Assembly: GCA_012931725.1 (NCBI GenBank)
Contig: CM022951.1
Span: forward strand, 73,010,332 to 73,074,331
From: Litsea cubeba
Lineage: Eukaryota; Streptophyta; Magnoliopsida; Laurales; Lauraceae
Length of the DNA stretch: 64,000 bases
Reading direction: 5' to 3'
Shown: positions 46,871-58,291 of the stretch, in pieces
Numbering within the stretch: the stretch's first letter is position 1
How the letters are laid out: each line of letters starts with the position of its first letter
Made by a program: the position numbers and the translations under genes
The notes under the pieces: model-generated
What the model was told of the DNA's origin: nothing
Database searches by the model: none
What the model saw: only the letters and a program-made list of their open reading frames with translations

Positions 46871-47025
46871 AGCTGATTAATTGAGTAGACCAATTTACAC
46901 CACATAAGCAAGACAAATATTGCCCGCCTTTGGCTCTCGCCTTGAACTGGAAGTAATGAAAAGGGCCCCTGCAGAATCATTGCCATGGGAAAAAGGTACG
47001 CTACACAGCCAAAGTGGCCAAGGGA

Positions 47026-47033
47026 GGTATATA
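47026..47033 (+). promoter_or_regulatory. TATA-like box upstream of the ROP pseudogene
   Basis: GTATATAAC lies about 190 bp before the first ROP-like codon. A promoter and leader with the coding part point to a DNA-level copy, not a reverse-transcribed one. Confidence 0.35.
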
Positions 47034-47217
47034 ACCTGGCTATTAAGATCCAACCTCCTCCCACCATACCCTTTCAAAATTCAAACGCCCCAAATCCTCT
47101 CTCCTGTTTGTTCTCTTCTTCAATGGATGGGGTGGGGAGAATTAAAATTGAATGAAGGAGATTGGAAACTTTGGCGGTGAAGCAGAGGATTTTTGGTGTT
47201 GAAAGCAGAGAAGGATG

Positions 47218-48361
47218 ATGAATACAGCAAGATTCATCAAGTGCGTGAGGGTGGGCGACGGGGCGGTGGGAAAGACATGCATGCTCATCTCCTACACTAG
47301 CAACACTTTCTCGAAGAAGAAGAAGAAGAAACAGTTTTCGGCAACTGGGACGCTCGGATACTGCTGGTGAGTTTATAAATAGTATAATGCCAACAAAGAA
47401 AAGAGTGGAGAATGTTTGAAAGCTTCATAATACCTGTTGTGTTAATTTGCAATGCACCATCTTCCATCCAAGGAAGGGCTGCGTGATGAATGGAGATGTT
47501 CTTGGGCTGGGACCTGGATGAGGCAAGGCCGAAGCTAGTCAAAACCCAACCCATTTAGTTATGGGCGTCATACCGAGGCCTGTAATTTGACCCTTTTATT
47601 AAATATGACCGGATGAGCCTTCTATCATGCAAAGGCCAAGGCCATGCCCTTTCAATTATTAGGTCCTGCCTGTGGGCTTAAAAAAACCCAAATCTAGCCC
47701 CATGCAGGGCTGACTTGGATCAGGGCCACCCCTGTGGTGTCTGTTTGATTACTTGTACTCCAGAATTTTTGTTTGGAGAATGTCAAAACCCATAAAATTA
47801 TTCTTGGAAACTCTATTGGAGGACATTTAGAACTTGGGGCGTCCCTGGGATCGAATACCTTAGTAGCTGTTTTTTCTTTTCTTTTTCTTTTTTTTTAATT
47901 CATTTTTCCCTATCAAGAAAATACTAGAAATAGAAAAAAAAAAAAAAGGTCTGAGAAACATTGGGGAACTCGGACATAATTAAGTTCATGTGAGTAAGTT
48001 TCAAGATATACAGGAGTTGGATGCATGTCGTATGCGTATTGAACATATGGATACACTAAGATACATGAAAAAATGAGCTGCACCAAAATTGCATTTCTTT
48101 GTTGTACCTCATACCACACACACAGGATACATTGAGATACATTTACAGAAGAGCCACTCTAAATCACCCCTATGAAAACACCCTGTTGTAAAGGAATTTT
48201 TCATGATGTAAAGATGTTGAGCTTTCTCTCTCTTTTACTGTTGTGTTAATGCAGGCAGGAAGACTACAACATGCTAAGACCCGAGTTACAGAGGTGCTGA
48301 TGTGTTCTTGCTGGCCTTCTCTCTAATAAGCAAAGCCAGCTATGAAAACATCTCTAAGAAG
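47218..48361 (+). pseudogene. ROP/RAC small GTPase, truncated pseudogene
   Basis: Exon 1 remnant 47218-47366 reads MNTARFIKCVRVGDGAVGKT then CMLISYTSNTF: the N-terminus and P-loop of plant Rho GTPases. It then runs into a GAA repeat (47314-47331) that replaces the effector-loop start. A TVF-like trace follows in another frame, then a GTGAGT donor. A second remnant, 48255-48361, preceded by TTAATGCAG, reads QEDYN.LRP, then after one missing base ADVFLLAFSLISKASYENIS with two Lys, ending at a GT donor. That is the switch II region and following helix. The middle exon and everything after are missing. Retained introns and leader indicate a duplicated, unprocessed pseudogene. ROPs normally act at the plasma membrane in polarity and signalling; this copy cannot. 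Confidence 0.88.
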
Positions 48362-51229
48362 GTGTTGTGTCACCCACTCACCCTCCCTCCTCTCATTCTA
48401 ATCCACATCAGACTGATCTGACACACTTCTCCATTTTCTACGCTCCAACTGTCCCAAATATACTAGTGTGAACCAAAATGGATAAATAAAGTTTTTTACT
48501 CCCACTCCCAATTCACATCATATAAACATGTTATCCTTTTTCTATTGCCAGGTATAGTTGAAGACTGTGAGTGAGGATTTCGAAGCATTCTTAAATACTT
48601 TTAAGAACTCTTTGGTTCTTCTAAGCTTGAAATTCTCTGTGGGAAGATCGTTGAACTCTCAGAAATTGATCTTTAGGTGGGCCACGTTCTAAATCTAACT
48701 TGATTTGAAGTCTCATATCCCACACATAAGGGAACTGGCTAAATTTTCCGCCAACTGAAGTTAGGCTCACAATCAGAATGGTCATGTAACATGGCATGAT
48801 GAAACACTGTAGGCCAAATGGAGAGAGTAATGTGTAAAAGCTATGCAATCAATTTGATGGTGGGCCAACTCAAATTGTTGCGAGCCAACTTCTTTGTGTT
48901 AAAAGGAGACTTGAGACAGTCTGGCCATTGGGTGTTGGTTTGAGGACTAAAACCTATGATGCCTCAATAAGACATAGATACGGCAATGATATGCGACAGA
49001 CATGGTAGGGACACGGATTTTATAAATAATAAGTGAATTATCGGATATGATACAACACGATATGTTGCCCATTTATCCATGCATCATATCTGTTTGGTTC
49101 GTGGGTTTTCCATGAAATTGCCTTGCTTTTGGGGCGTGGGAGCAGGGCGAAGATCTGAAAAAGATAATAGGTGCAACCGCTTATGTCGAGTGTATTTCCA
49201 AGACTCAACAAGTATAGTAGACTATCTACAATTAGAGAAGTCATATGGGCAGAGCTGTGCCGAACCAGTCAACGGCCCGTGCCATGGGCCGTGCTGAGCC
49301 AAGGGTACCGGGCACGTCAGGCTTGTTTGGCCCGCCAGGCATGTGGGTCGACCCCTATAGCCCGCCAGGCACGACAGGCCTGGCCCGCCCAAAAATGGCT
49401 ATTTTTTGAAAAATTATCCATTTAAAACCCACCCACCCCCCCCCCCCCCCCCCCCCCCAGCCATAAAAAGGTCATATAAAGGGTATTTTGTGTCATTTTC
49501 AATTTTACAAGCTTGTTTGGCGACTCTTATCTATATGAAACAAATCTGTTTCAAATGGCGATGTTTAAAATAAATAGTGTAGAATTATGCTGTTTGGTAA
49601 TATTTTTAAACCGATTAAAACAATTTTTTCTTAAATCAATGTTTGATATTCTTTTATAAATTTTATTGATATACATAGTGAATTAGTGGCTAATACTTGA
49701 CCACATGGCTATTTGTAGTATTCCTAAGAGGACCAATAGTTTAGATCTTGATAAAGGGGCCCATAAAGTCCAAAAATTAACATCAATTGTTCTTTTCTTT
49801 TCAAACATCTCAAGATTGGTTAATGATCAACGGTTGATATTTGATATGGTGGTTGTTCTTAGTCATCATAAGAACTTGTATGGTTCAGGTTATAGTTTAG
49901 AGCCCCACCATTGGAAAAGAAAGAGAAAAATCAGACTGTGTGATTCAAATCCAAAACTCAGCTAAGTAATGGTCTATCTGCTTAAGTGCAAAATATCTGT
50001 TTGAAATATGGTGGTTTTGCTGGCCATGCGAAATAGACATATATTTACAAATGGGCACAGTAAAAGTAGTTGGCAAACAATCTAAAGTCAGTTTGAAACC
50101 GATTAAAGTCAATAAGAGGTAAAATTGAGAGATGCCAAACGCCACCAAAGTTTTTAAATACTCTAACCCTCCTATTCTTCTCAGTGTAGTAGATCGAGTT
50201 TGACCAAACCACTTAAATATATTTGTTATTCTCCGTACTTGCGTTCTAATTAATTTTAATACTGAAAAGAAAAAAATCAGGAAAAAATAAAATAAAAGAG
50301 GCACGGAGGCACGCGCGGCCCGCCATGGGTATTTTCCTGGTGGGGCGGGCTGCTGTTGGGGCCGACACGGCCGTTTAACATGCCTATTTATAATACCCAA
50401 ATCAATCCAGTGAGAAACTAGAGAATACTCCCTTCTCAAAACAAAATACTTTTGGAGCAATATTATGCTAAAGAATAAGCAGCCTCATTTAACGTTGAAA
50501 GGGTAAAGGTAAATTCTACGCGGGAGAAGAAACTACTCAAAACTCTAATCTCCATAATGATGGGATGTGACTTGTGAGAGATAGATGAGTCATTTCCTAC
50601 TTCAACAACCTCCATAACATCCGACAAAACTCTACTACAATCGTTTGTTGTTCGTAAATTGCAACCAAAATTTTTAAGCTTATATCCCATTACCAAGAGT
50701 AGCAAATTTACCAAGAATGGGTTCCGTCAGGGCGGACCCAAGTGTTATAGTTGCACCTGTGAGATTTAAGAAAAAAATTTTAATAATATATTAGAAAAAA
50801 AAATTTATTATTTGACTTCTTAATTTGATTATTATTGCTCACACCATCCAAATGAAAATCTTATGTATGTCATTGGACTCAGTTGGGTTAGATTTGGCAA
50901 AGTCGTCCATGGTTCATTTCCCTGGGCTGAATATGGAGTCAACCCCTTTATTAGTCTAGTTGTAAATGACATATTGAGAGGGTCAACGCACTCTCAATTG
51001 CCAAGTCGTTTTGGGTCAGGTTTGTTGAGTCAAAAGTGCAATGAAAAGTATTGGACAGAGTGTGGGTTGGGTCAGTTGGTTAGAATGTCGAGTGTGGCGC
51101 AACACAAACTCAATTAGCTAGGTTGGAGATGTCACCCAGACCCAACTCTCAAATGAAAAGTACGAACCTGAACCCTGGGTGACTGAGTTAAGTTTGGGCT
51201 CAGTTGTGTATTTCAGACGGTAAATTACA
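48362..51229. other. Gene-free stretch with GC-rich repeat ends and a C tract
   Basis: GC-rich GGCCCGCCAGGC-type motifs at 49255-49420 and GGCCGACACGGCCGTTTAAC near 50357 may be the two ends of one decayed non-autonomous element of about 1.1 kb, but I could not define termini or a target duplication. Confidence 0.35.
49436..49458 (+). repeat. Poly(C) tract, 23 C
   Basis: An uninterrupted C run following ACCCACCC-type sequence. Confidence 0.9.
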
Positions 51230-52140
51230 TAAGATTAAATGCTGGGTACTTGCCTACTGGGTAGTGATAATTGCACAAAAGACGAGCTTTACCAACCTCG
51301 ACAGGCCTGACGGAATAATGGCTGAACCCAGCATGAATAAATGCTGGGTACTGACTCGTTGGAAGATTGATATTTATTGGAAAAGAAGAAAAATTAGATG
51401 CATCAGAAATTATAGTAAATACTTTGTCACTTGTGTTCAAACATGCTTTTAGTAGATTGTGAGCTTGGCAATTGATACTTTTGTTGGTGGCTACAAACAC
51501 AATCTTTTGTAAAGTATTCTTTCCTTTCCTTGACTTTTTGGAAGGAGGGGATAGATTTCCCAAGGAAACACAGGTTTTGTAAATGGTTACTTTGAAATCA
51601 CTAAAAAAAGGCCAATCTTTCTCCAATTACGTTGAATAGTTAAGTCCAAGGCTTCTTCAATTGCTAAAACTTACTATGAGAGGAGTGTCTCCATTCTTAC
51701 ATCTAGATTTTGTAATTACGGTGATGGTTACTTTGGAATCACTAAAAAAAGCCAACCTTTCTCCATTTAGGTTGAATCGTTAAGTCCAAGGCTTCTTCAA
51801 TTGCTAAAACTTCATATATGAGAGGAGTGTCTCCATTCTTACATCTCGGTAGCTTTGTCATAAGAGTAATGGTACGTAGACATACTTTTTGGCATGAATC
51901 TTGGACAAACCTTTATGTTATCCCTTGAATATCAGTGATATTCAAGGGATAACATAAAGGTTTGTCCAAGATTCATGTTAAAAAGTATGTCTAAGTAGAC
52001 TTTTTGTTGTCATAACTACACCATCATTTATGTAAGCAATGCACCCAATCCCAAGCCTACTAGCTGTGGATACTGATAAATGTACAACAAACAAGCTTTG
52101 CCACCCTGGACAGGCCTAACAAAATAATGGTTGAGCCCAT
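51230..52140 (-). pseudogene. LINE RNase H domain relic, rearranged
   Basis: Read on the minus strand from 52140 leftward: LGIGCIAYINDGVV (about 52060-52020), then the inserted MITE, then YEVLAIEEALDLTI with WRKV and FFSD-like residues, the same block again, then IVFVATNKSINCQAHNL (about 51500-51445). These are the blocks of a non-LTR-element RNase H domain (start Gly block, E helix, SDSKV, N..AH). The E-helix block is duplicated in tandem with a period of about 140 bp (51582-51724 and 51725-51850). Stops and shifts are frequent. It differs from the LINE relic at 7590. Confidence 0.7.
51864..52006 (+). mobile_element. CTACATGG hairpin MITE, copy 3 (near-perfect hairpin)
   Basis: A 143-bp element that begins GAGTAATGGTACGTAGAC and ends GTCTAAGTAGACTTTTTG, with perfect 9-bp flanking repeats TTGTCATAA (51855-51863 and 52007-52015). 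The arms pair over about 62 bp with very few mismatches and almost no loop, the centre being GAATATCAGTGATATTC. It is inserted inside the RNase H relic, between two readable blocks. Confidence 0.92.
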
Positions 52141-52282
52141 CATGAATAGTTTATGGGCCCGAAATTTGGGGTAAGACCAATAGGCTGGCGTTGCCCTTTT
52201 AAATTCCATTTTTAGTGAACCTGCGGGTATTTCAGGTATGAACCTGTGGGTATTTCAGGTATGAACTTGCTATATTCTTTTT

Positions 52283-52413
52283 GAGTCTTGCTACATGGAC
52301 TAAACTAATCCCATGATATCCATGAGGATATCATGTCAGACATGATATCCCCATGAATATCATGGGGTTAGTCCATTGACTAACTCAATGAGTTAGTCCA
52401 TGTAGACTTTTTG
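52283..52413 (+). mobile_element. CTACATGG hairpin MITE, copy 4
   Basis: A 131-bp element that begins GAGTCTTGCTACATGGAC and ends GTCCATGTAGACTTTTTG, with perfect 9-bp flanking repeats ATTCTTTTT (52274-52282 and 52414-52422). Inside are several nested palindromes built from CCATGATATC/GATATCATG. Confidence 0.92.
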
Positions 52414-52908
52414 ATTCTTTTTTCTTTTCTTTTGTTAGAAGTCTGAAGGCTATAATAGAATATGACCTAGTGAAGAAATCTACAGAAGAGAGGGCGCTAT
52501 TGTTAAATTCCTGTTTATTCATAGTAAAGCAGGTTACACCAAAGAATTCCTAAAAAGGTAAAGAACAAAGGGCCTAAAGTGGAGATAAAAAGACCAACAC
52601 TTGGTTGCAGTTGTTAGATTGGTAATCAGTTTCAATCATATGGGAAGTCATTTGATAGACTCCGATGAAAATTTATCTATTATCACTCACTCTTAACCCC
52701 TAAGTTCTACATTATGTGTGATTAAGTGATCTTCAAACTATACTAGAACATGTATGGATGGAAGATTAAAGCAAATGCCTGCGTGTTGATTCACCCAACA
52801 ATTGATATGGGATGCTCAAGTATCATATCAGAAAGCAAATACAACTTTACCTCAATTATCTAGTTTCTAATGTGTGATAATATTAGTTTCTTCAACCACC
52901 AATAAGTA

Positions 52909-55468
52909 CAGAGGCGGACCGACCTTGCCCCAGGTCAAATTTCAAAATCCCTTTGAAATGATATTGGGCCTTGGCCCACGCCCCACATCACTAAGACCCC
53001 CACCCCATATGAAAACTGTAGAACCAAAAACAAAAAAAAAAAAAACAAAAACTCAGCAGTCAGCATCCTCCTTCGACCTTCCCAGTTCCCTCTTTCGACC
53101 TTCCATTTTCCTTCGACAACCTGAATCAGGGAGAATGCACGCAGCACGGATGGATCTTTGAGCTTCAGCCTTCAGGTAACTCTCTCTCCCTCTCCCTATC
53201 TGTCGCCTCTCTCTATCGGACATCCATTTACATTTTAATGGCTTCTATGTTGCCTATCTCTCCCTCTCCCCCATTTTCTTTGATTTCATTCATTATTTTA
53301 GGCGTTGCACAAAGAAGTTAGGGTTGTTTTTGTCTGATTTTTGTTTGATGATTAGGGTTAGCCGGTTAGGGTTGTTTTGATTTAGGGCTTTTTATTTATG
53401 ATATTCATTGTTACATTACTTGATTTTGGGTTTTTTTCTGAATCTTGTGTTCTTGTTTGATTTATAAAAATGAGTGAAATTTGTGGGTTGTTGTTGATGT
53501 TCAAATTATCTGACAACAGGGACATGGATGACAGGATGAGTCCACTTTCTCATCCAATATCAACGAACCCAATTTATGGAAAAATAATGCATCTAAATTA
53601 GATGGGAAAAATAAAAATAAAAACCATTGAATCACTTGAATGGCTCAAAATCTTCGAATTGTCATACCCAATTACCCATCATCTTCAATCTACACCATCT
53701 ACAGTGCCAATCATCACTTCAACTATGCCCAATAATTATTCCTCAAATATTACTATGTGATTATTAGACACCAAAATCATGGCTATTAACTTCTATGTGC
53801 CCTGGTGAGAAATGATACCATGGATGGCGCCATGGCGGTTAGCTAGGAAAAGAGTGTCATGTGTCCCAACTAATGTAGTATGTAGTGTGGGGAAAAAAAA
53901 AACTAATGTAGTGTGATTTTCTTATTGCCCTGAAAAAAAAAATGGAATAGACAAGTTTAAAGTAAATATGATTTGGAGAGCATTTATATTAGTCCTTTAC
54001 GATTTCTATCGTACTGCTGTACTTGGCAGACAGGCAGAGAATGTATATTTTCATTTAACAGTCTGGTGGAAATGTCTAAGTAGTTTTTTTTTCCCACTCA
54101 CCCACTCATTTTCTCAAAATTAGTAAAATTGAAATATTGAGAAATATCTCAATACCATGCTGCTTAGTCCAAATACATCAACTAAGTTTCTATTCTACTC
54201 ATGTTCTCCTCAGTGGTTGATGTGCTTGAAATTATCTCAGATGATAATACGAGTGAACACAAGGGTTCTGCCACTAACTTTTTGAGTGTATTGGATGATT
54301 TTGATTTTGCATTTGATGAGAGATATATTGGGGATCACCAATGAATTATCAAAGTTATTGCAGCAAAAAGATCAAAATATCATCACTGCCATGAAACTAG
54401 TGAATGTCGAAGTAACGACTGCAAATGATGAGAGACGATGGGTGGGATTCTCTCCTATTTGAAGTCCATTCATTTTATGATAAATATGAAATCATCATTC
54501 CCAATATGAATGATATGTTTGTTGGACGAAAGCGATCACGACGTAAAGCTGAATTGACAAATCTCCATCATTTTTGAGTCGACATATTCTATGCTACCAT
54601 TGATTTGCAACTTCAAGAGCTCAACCGCCACTTTAATGTGGTGAACATTGAGTTGCTTCTTTGCGCGGCATGCTCATGATTCATTATCTGCTTTTGATAA
54701 GAAAAAATTAGTCCGGCTCTCTCATTTATATCCAAATGATTTTTCGGACTTAGATCGGGTGAGACTTGATAGTCAGCTTTCGACTTATATCACTGATATG
54801 TGCACCAATAGTAAGTTTCTTGGAGTGAAAGGAGTTAGCGGCCTTGTTCAGAAGATGGTTGAAATAAAAAGGGACATTGCATATCCTTTAATTTATTTGC
54901 TCTTGAAATTAGTACTAACCCTACCAGTTGCCACTGCCACTATTGAGAGGGTATTTTCTGCTATGAAAATTGTTAAAAATCGATTGCGCAATCGAATGGA
55001 AGATGAGTGGATGAATGATTGTTTGCTTGTGTATATCGAAAAGGACATACTTAATAGCATTGATGATGAGACGGTCATGCAACGCTTTCAAAACATGAAG
55101 AGTCGTAGAGGGCAATTGTAAAAAACCTTATTTTTGGGTTGAGATGACTTTTGACGAGAGAAGTGTATGTTAGTTAATGTCCAATCATTAATATGTACTT
55201 CTTTCTTCGGGTTGATCCCGAATTTTTTGGGATTTGCCCTCATTTTTTGGGAAACTTTTTTGTTTTCAGTATATTTCTCTTATACTGTAAATTTTGGAGA
55301 AATGAATAGTATTCATTTCAAACAAGAAATATATTAAGTTGATATAGTTAAATATTTTGCATCTATTTACATAGAATACATTCTTTCTTTCGTTATTGTT
55401 GATGTGAAAATTTTTTAGCATCCTTTAAGTTTAGCCCCACCTAAACGAAAATCCTGGGTCCGCCTCTG
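52909..55468 (+). mobile_element. Decayed hAT transposon, 2.56 kb
   Basis: Ends CAGAGGCGGACC and GGTCCGCCTCTG are perfect 12-bp inverted repeats. Flanks AATAAGTA (52901-52908) and GATGAGTA (55469-55476) match at 6 of 8 positions, a decayed hAT target duplication. The left part looks like an untranslated leader with CT-rich sequence and a possible first intron donor after TTCAG. The right part encodes transposase remains. At 2.56 kb with a broken frame it is an internally deleted, inactive element. Confidence 0.88.
54208..55121 (+). pseudogene. hAT transposase remnant (ZMYM1/DUF4371-like, dimerisation end)
   Basis: The last 157 codons (54648-55121) are open. They contain LSAFDKKKLVRLSHLYPNDF and the hAT C-terminal dimerisation signature LTLPVATATIERVFSAMKIV, then KNRLRNRM.DEW, ending MKSRRGQL. 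Upstream, VVDVLEIISDD and FLSVLDDFDFAFDERYIG (54215-54330) and IIPNMNDMFVGRKRSRRKAE-like residues (54500-54555) are readable in shifted frames with stops. The zinc-finger N-terminus and the first catalytic Asp region are not visible. Confidence 0.85.
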
Positions 55469-55476
55469 GATGAGTA

Positions 55477-57202
55477 GGCCACTAATCAAATGGTTTGATA
55501 CATCCAATCTGGGGAGATTTTCCTCATTCATGGTAGAGCGCATAAGATTAATGGCCCCACATGTAGAAAATAACATAGCTTAATTAACCAAGAATGAAAA
55601 TCATGCTCTGTTTGTTTCATTAATGGTAGGAGAGCAGGATATGAATATATAATCTATTCTGTAGGAGAGCAGGATATGAATATATAATCTATTCTGTCTC
55701 TAACAAATCCAAAGAAAAACAGCGGGAGGAAAATTGTACCTTCAGATTTACTACCTATTATTTTGATATTACATATCGGGTCTTCTACTTACACATTGTT
55801 ACCAAATGTCCCTAGAGCAGGAGGTTGTTAGAATCATGAGCTGATATGAGGAAGAGCCTCTTACCTACCAAATAGGTGGTAGTATATGTACGGAGCTCAT
55901 GGTTGTCCGTGGTAAAGTAAAGATGAAATAAATGTTACATCAATAGCAAAGGAGAGATAGCGTTGGTATGAGAGATTAAAATATATAGTGAAGTTGTGTT
56001 AGTGTTTGCTTAGAATAGGGTAAAGTAAGGACTAGTAAATTAATTGTTGTTTTTTTTTAGATTTACTTCACCGTACTTTATCTCATCTTTATGAGGTGAA
56101 AAAATCGTGACTTTAATGATACAGTTTGTGGGGGAAAAAGTGTGGGTTATTTCGACGGAACATGGTAAAGACTAAATAGATAAAAAGTGACCTATGAATT
56201 AACTTTATATTTACTGTGTATTGTAAAGGATTCATCTTGCTTCATAATGAGGGCAGAACTACCATGCAGCGTCGCTGCATTTGCATGGTAGCATGATGCA
56301 GCACCCAAGTTATAATCATGAGTGGGGCCACGTTTGGAAAATCCAAACCGCTCCACTGCTTAAAGGCCCATTGTGTACTCTGCATTTGAATATTCAAAAT
56401 TTATTTCAGTGGGCCAACCGATAGATTGATCACCAGATTCTACACAAAGAGGTTCCTTCCATTTCAGCCCATTCAAAATCTATTTCAGTGGGCCCAAGTT
56501 AGGGTGTTCGTGGACCGGGTTAGGCTGGGTTGAGACATATCCAGGCCTGGCCAAATTTTAGAAACACTGGCTTTTATCCTGCTGAAGCCCTACACGGGCC
56601 GTAAATGCTACGCAAAGCCCTCCCATTTAGTCAATTGGACCTGGCAAAGTCGGCTAAATCGGGCTTTTAAAAGTTATTTGCGTTCCTTAGCAATTTTTTG
56701 GACAAATTTATCACTAAATTACAAGCCGCAGGCTGGGCCAGGCATTAGGTTTTTGTCACTTAATCCCAGCCAGGTCCAGGAGGACTGGGCCCGGATCGGT
56801 TGAGCACCCCTGGTGAAAGACGGGTGGAAATATCATATGAGCAATTTAGATATAGACAAAGTGGGCAGCACATCTAGGAGTTCATTCTTAATTACTTGAT
56901 CATAATTCCTGTCAATCTTTTGCAATCATTCCCCACCATACATTATTATCTAATGTATTTATGAATTTGGGTGAAAGATCTATGTTTGGGTCCTGTCCTT
57001 TTTATGTGCCTTGCTTAGTAATCAAGTTCGGATCTACATACAGCATGAGCAGGAGCAAAGTGCAGTCCGTCACACAATTGGCCAAGAAAAAGTCTACTTT
57101 GGATCGATTTCCAACCCAATCACTGCCCAAGTGCCCATGCTGAGCAAAAGTGTTCATCCTCTATAGCCAAACTGAAAAGGCAAATTGGGTGGAACTTGTA
57201 TT
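55477..57202. other. Gene-free stretch
   Basis: No gene recognised. A 37-bp tandem duplication lies at about 55625-55698. GC-richer text at 56504-56813 (GGGTGTTCGTGGACCGGG ... GATCGGTTGAGCACCCC) may be a small decayed element, but its ends pair poorly. Confidence 0.45.
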
Positions 57203-58279
57203 TGTTACCCCGAGTACATACAGATGTAAGTCAGCAATTAAGAAACAATTTCTATAACAACAGCAAAACTAGAATGTAAATATAAATGAAATCCTCTTAC
57301 TGATTCAAGGCAGGAAACCAGTTCTCTGTTGTTGAAGTGAGGAGAATCAGGAATTCGCAGAAGACTGTTTGATCAAGGCTAGTGTTAGACACTATGTCCT
57401 TAAGACAAAATTCGCCCCTGCAATGGTGCTAACAGGCTTCAGTGGCTTCTGTCTCCCAGGATACAATGATCAACACACAGTAGCAGCACTGCAAAACTGT
57501 GTGTCTGTTTGAACCAGAGTGCAACAGCAGGACTCTCTCTTGACTGACAATGCAGACTCGAATTTGATGCAACAATGCAGTGAAACAGGATGATTGAAAA
57601 GGTTGAGAGCAGTATGCATTTATAGCCTTCAACAGGTCAGTTCAGATGGGGTTGCACCTGCTCAGAACAATGACTGTTCACTGAACAGGTGCTTCTTCTT
57701 TGGACACAACTGTTGGATGGGTTTGGACACCCTTTCAACTGCGAATGGGCACACACCTCTTGGACACACCTTTTGGAAAAGAAATTTTAATTAAATAAAA
57801 TTTCTCCAAAAAATAATAAATGGTAATGGGCCGAGCCAGGCCCAACCCGCGTGTGAAGCCCAGGCCCGAGCCCGAGCCCGGCTCGGTTCGGTTCGGGGCG
57901 GGGCGTGTGTGTTTGGTGGTGACCCAACAAAGATCTACGTCCTCCCTCCTCCACAAAAGTGGGATGCCCCTTGGGGCTCATCTTATACCACTAAGGTAAA
58001 CATATTTATACCAAAGAAATGTATTGCTCTCAAGCAATGTGGGAAGCAAGTTTTCCACTTCCCTTTCTTTCCATGTTTAACATGTTCAAGTAGTATTGTT
58101 TAGGAGGCAATTTCTCATTCACTCCTTAATGGATTAGAGCAACCCAATACATGTCATTAGTCTACTCATGGAGTAGATTACATTCCCATGTATTCTCACC
58201 TAAAACTATAAGTGGGTCCCACTTTTAGTTTGGCCCAAAGATAGCCTAAAGGTGGGTTCTCTTAGCCATTTTTCCAACA
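57203..58279 (-). repeat. Copia 3' LTR (1077 bp)
   Basis: Plus-strand ends TGTTACCCCGAG and TTTCCAACA, giving the usual TG...CA termini (TGTTGG...GGTAACA in element orientation). It contains a GC-rich patch (CCCGAGCCCGAGCCCGG) near 57860. Confidence 0.93.
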
Positions 58280-58291
58280 ATCCCCCACATG
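58280..58291 (-). other. Copia polypurine tract
   Basis: In element orientation TGTGGGGGAT directly precedes the LTR start TGTTGG. This is the standard position and form of a copia polypurine tract, the primer for second-strand synthesis. Confidence 0.85.

Larger units (their letters stand above)
43560..47025. other. Gene-poor stretch with MITE and LTR-like trace
   Basis: Apart from the MITE at 44344 and an LTR-like segment near 46680, nothing was recognised. The 80-codon frame at 46178 shows no known domain. Confidence 0.45.

Noticed and set aside
49945..50460. 171-codon minus-strand frame
   Set aside because: No domain; it crosses GC-rich repeat text and AT-rich DNA with unlike composition, so chance openness is likely.
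56270..56300. Short ACCATGCAGCG hairpin as a MITE
   Set aside because: Stem is short and imperfect, and no flanking duplication was found.
57429..57981. Small frames repeated identically at 63359-63911
   Set aside because: They lie inside the two copia LTRs and are not genes.
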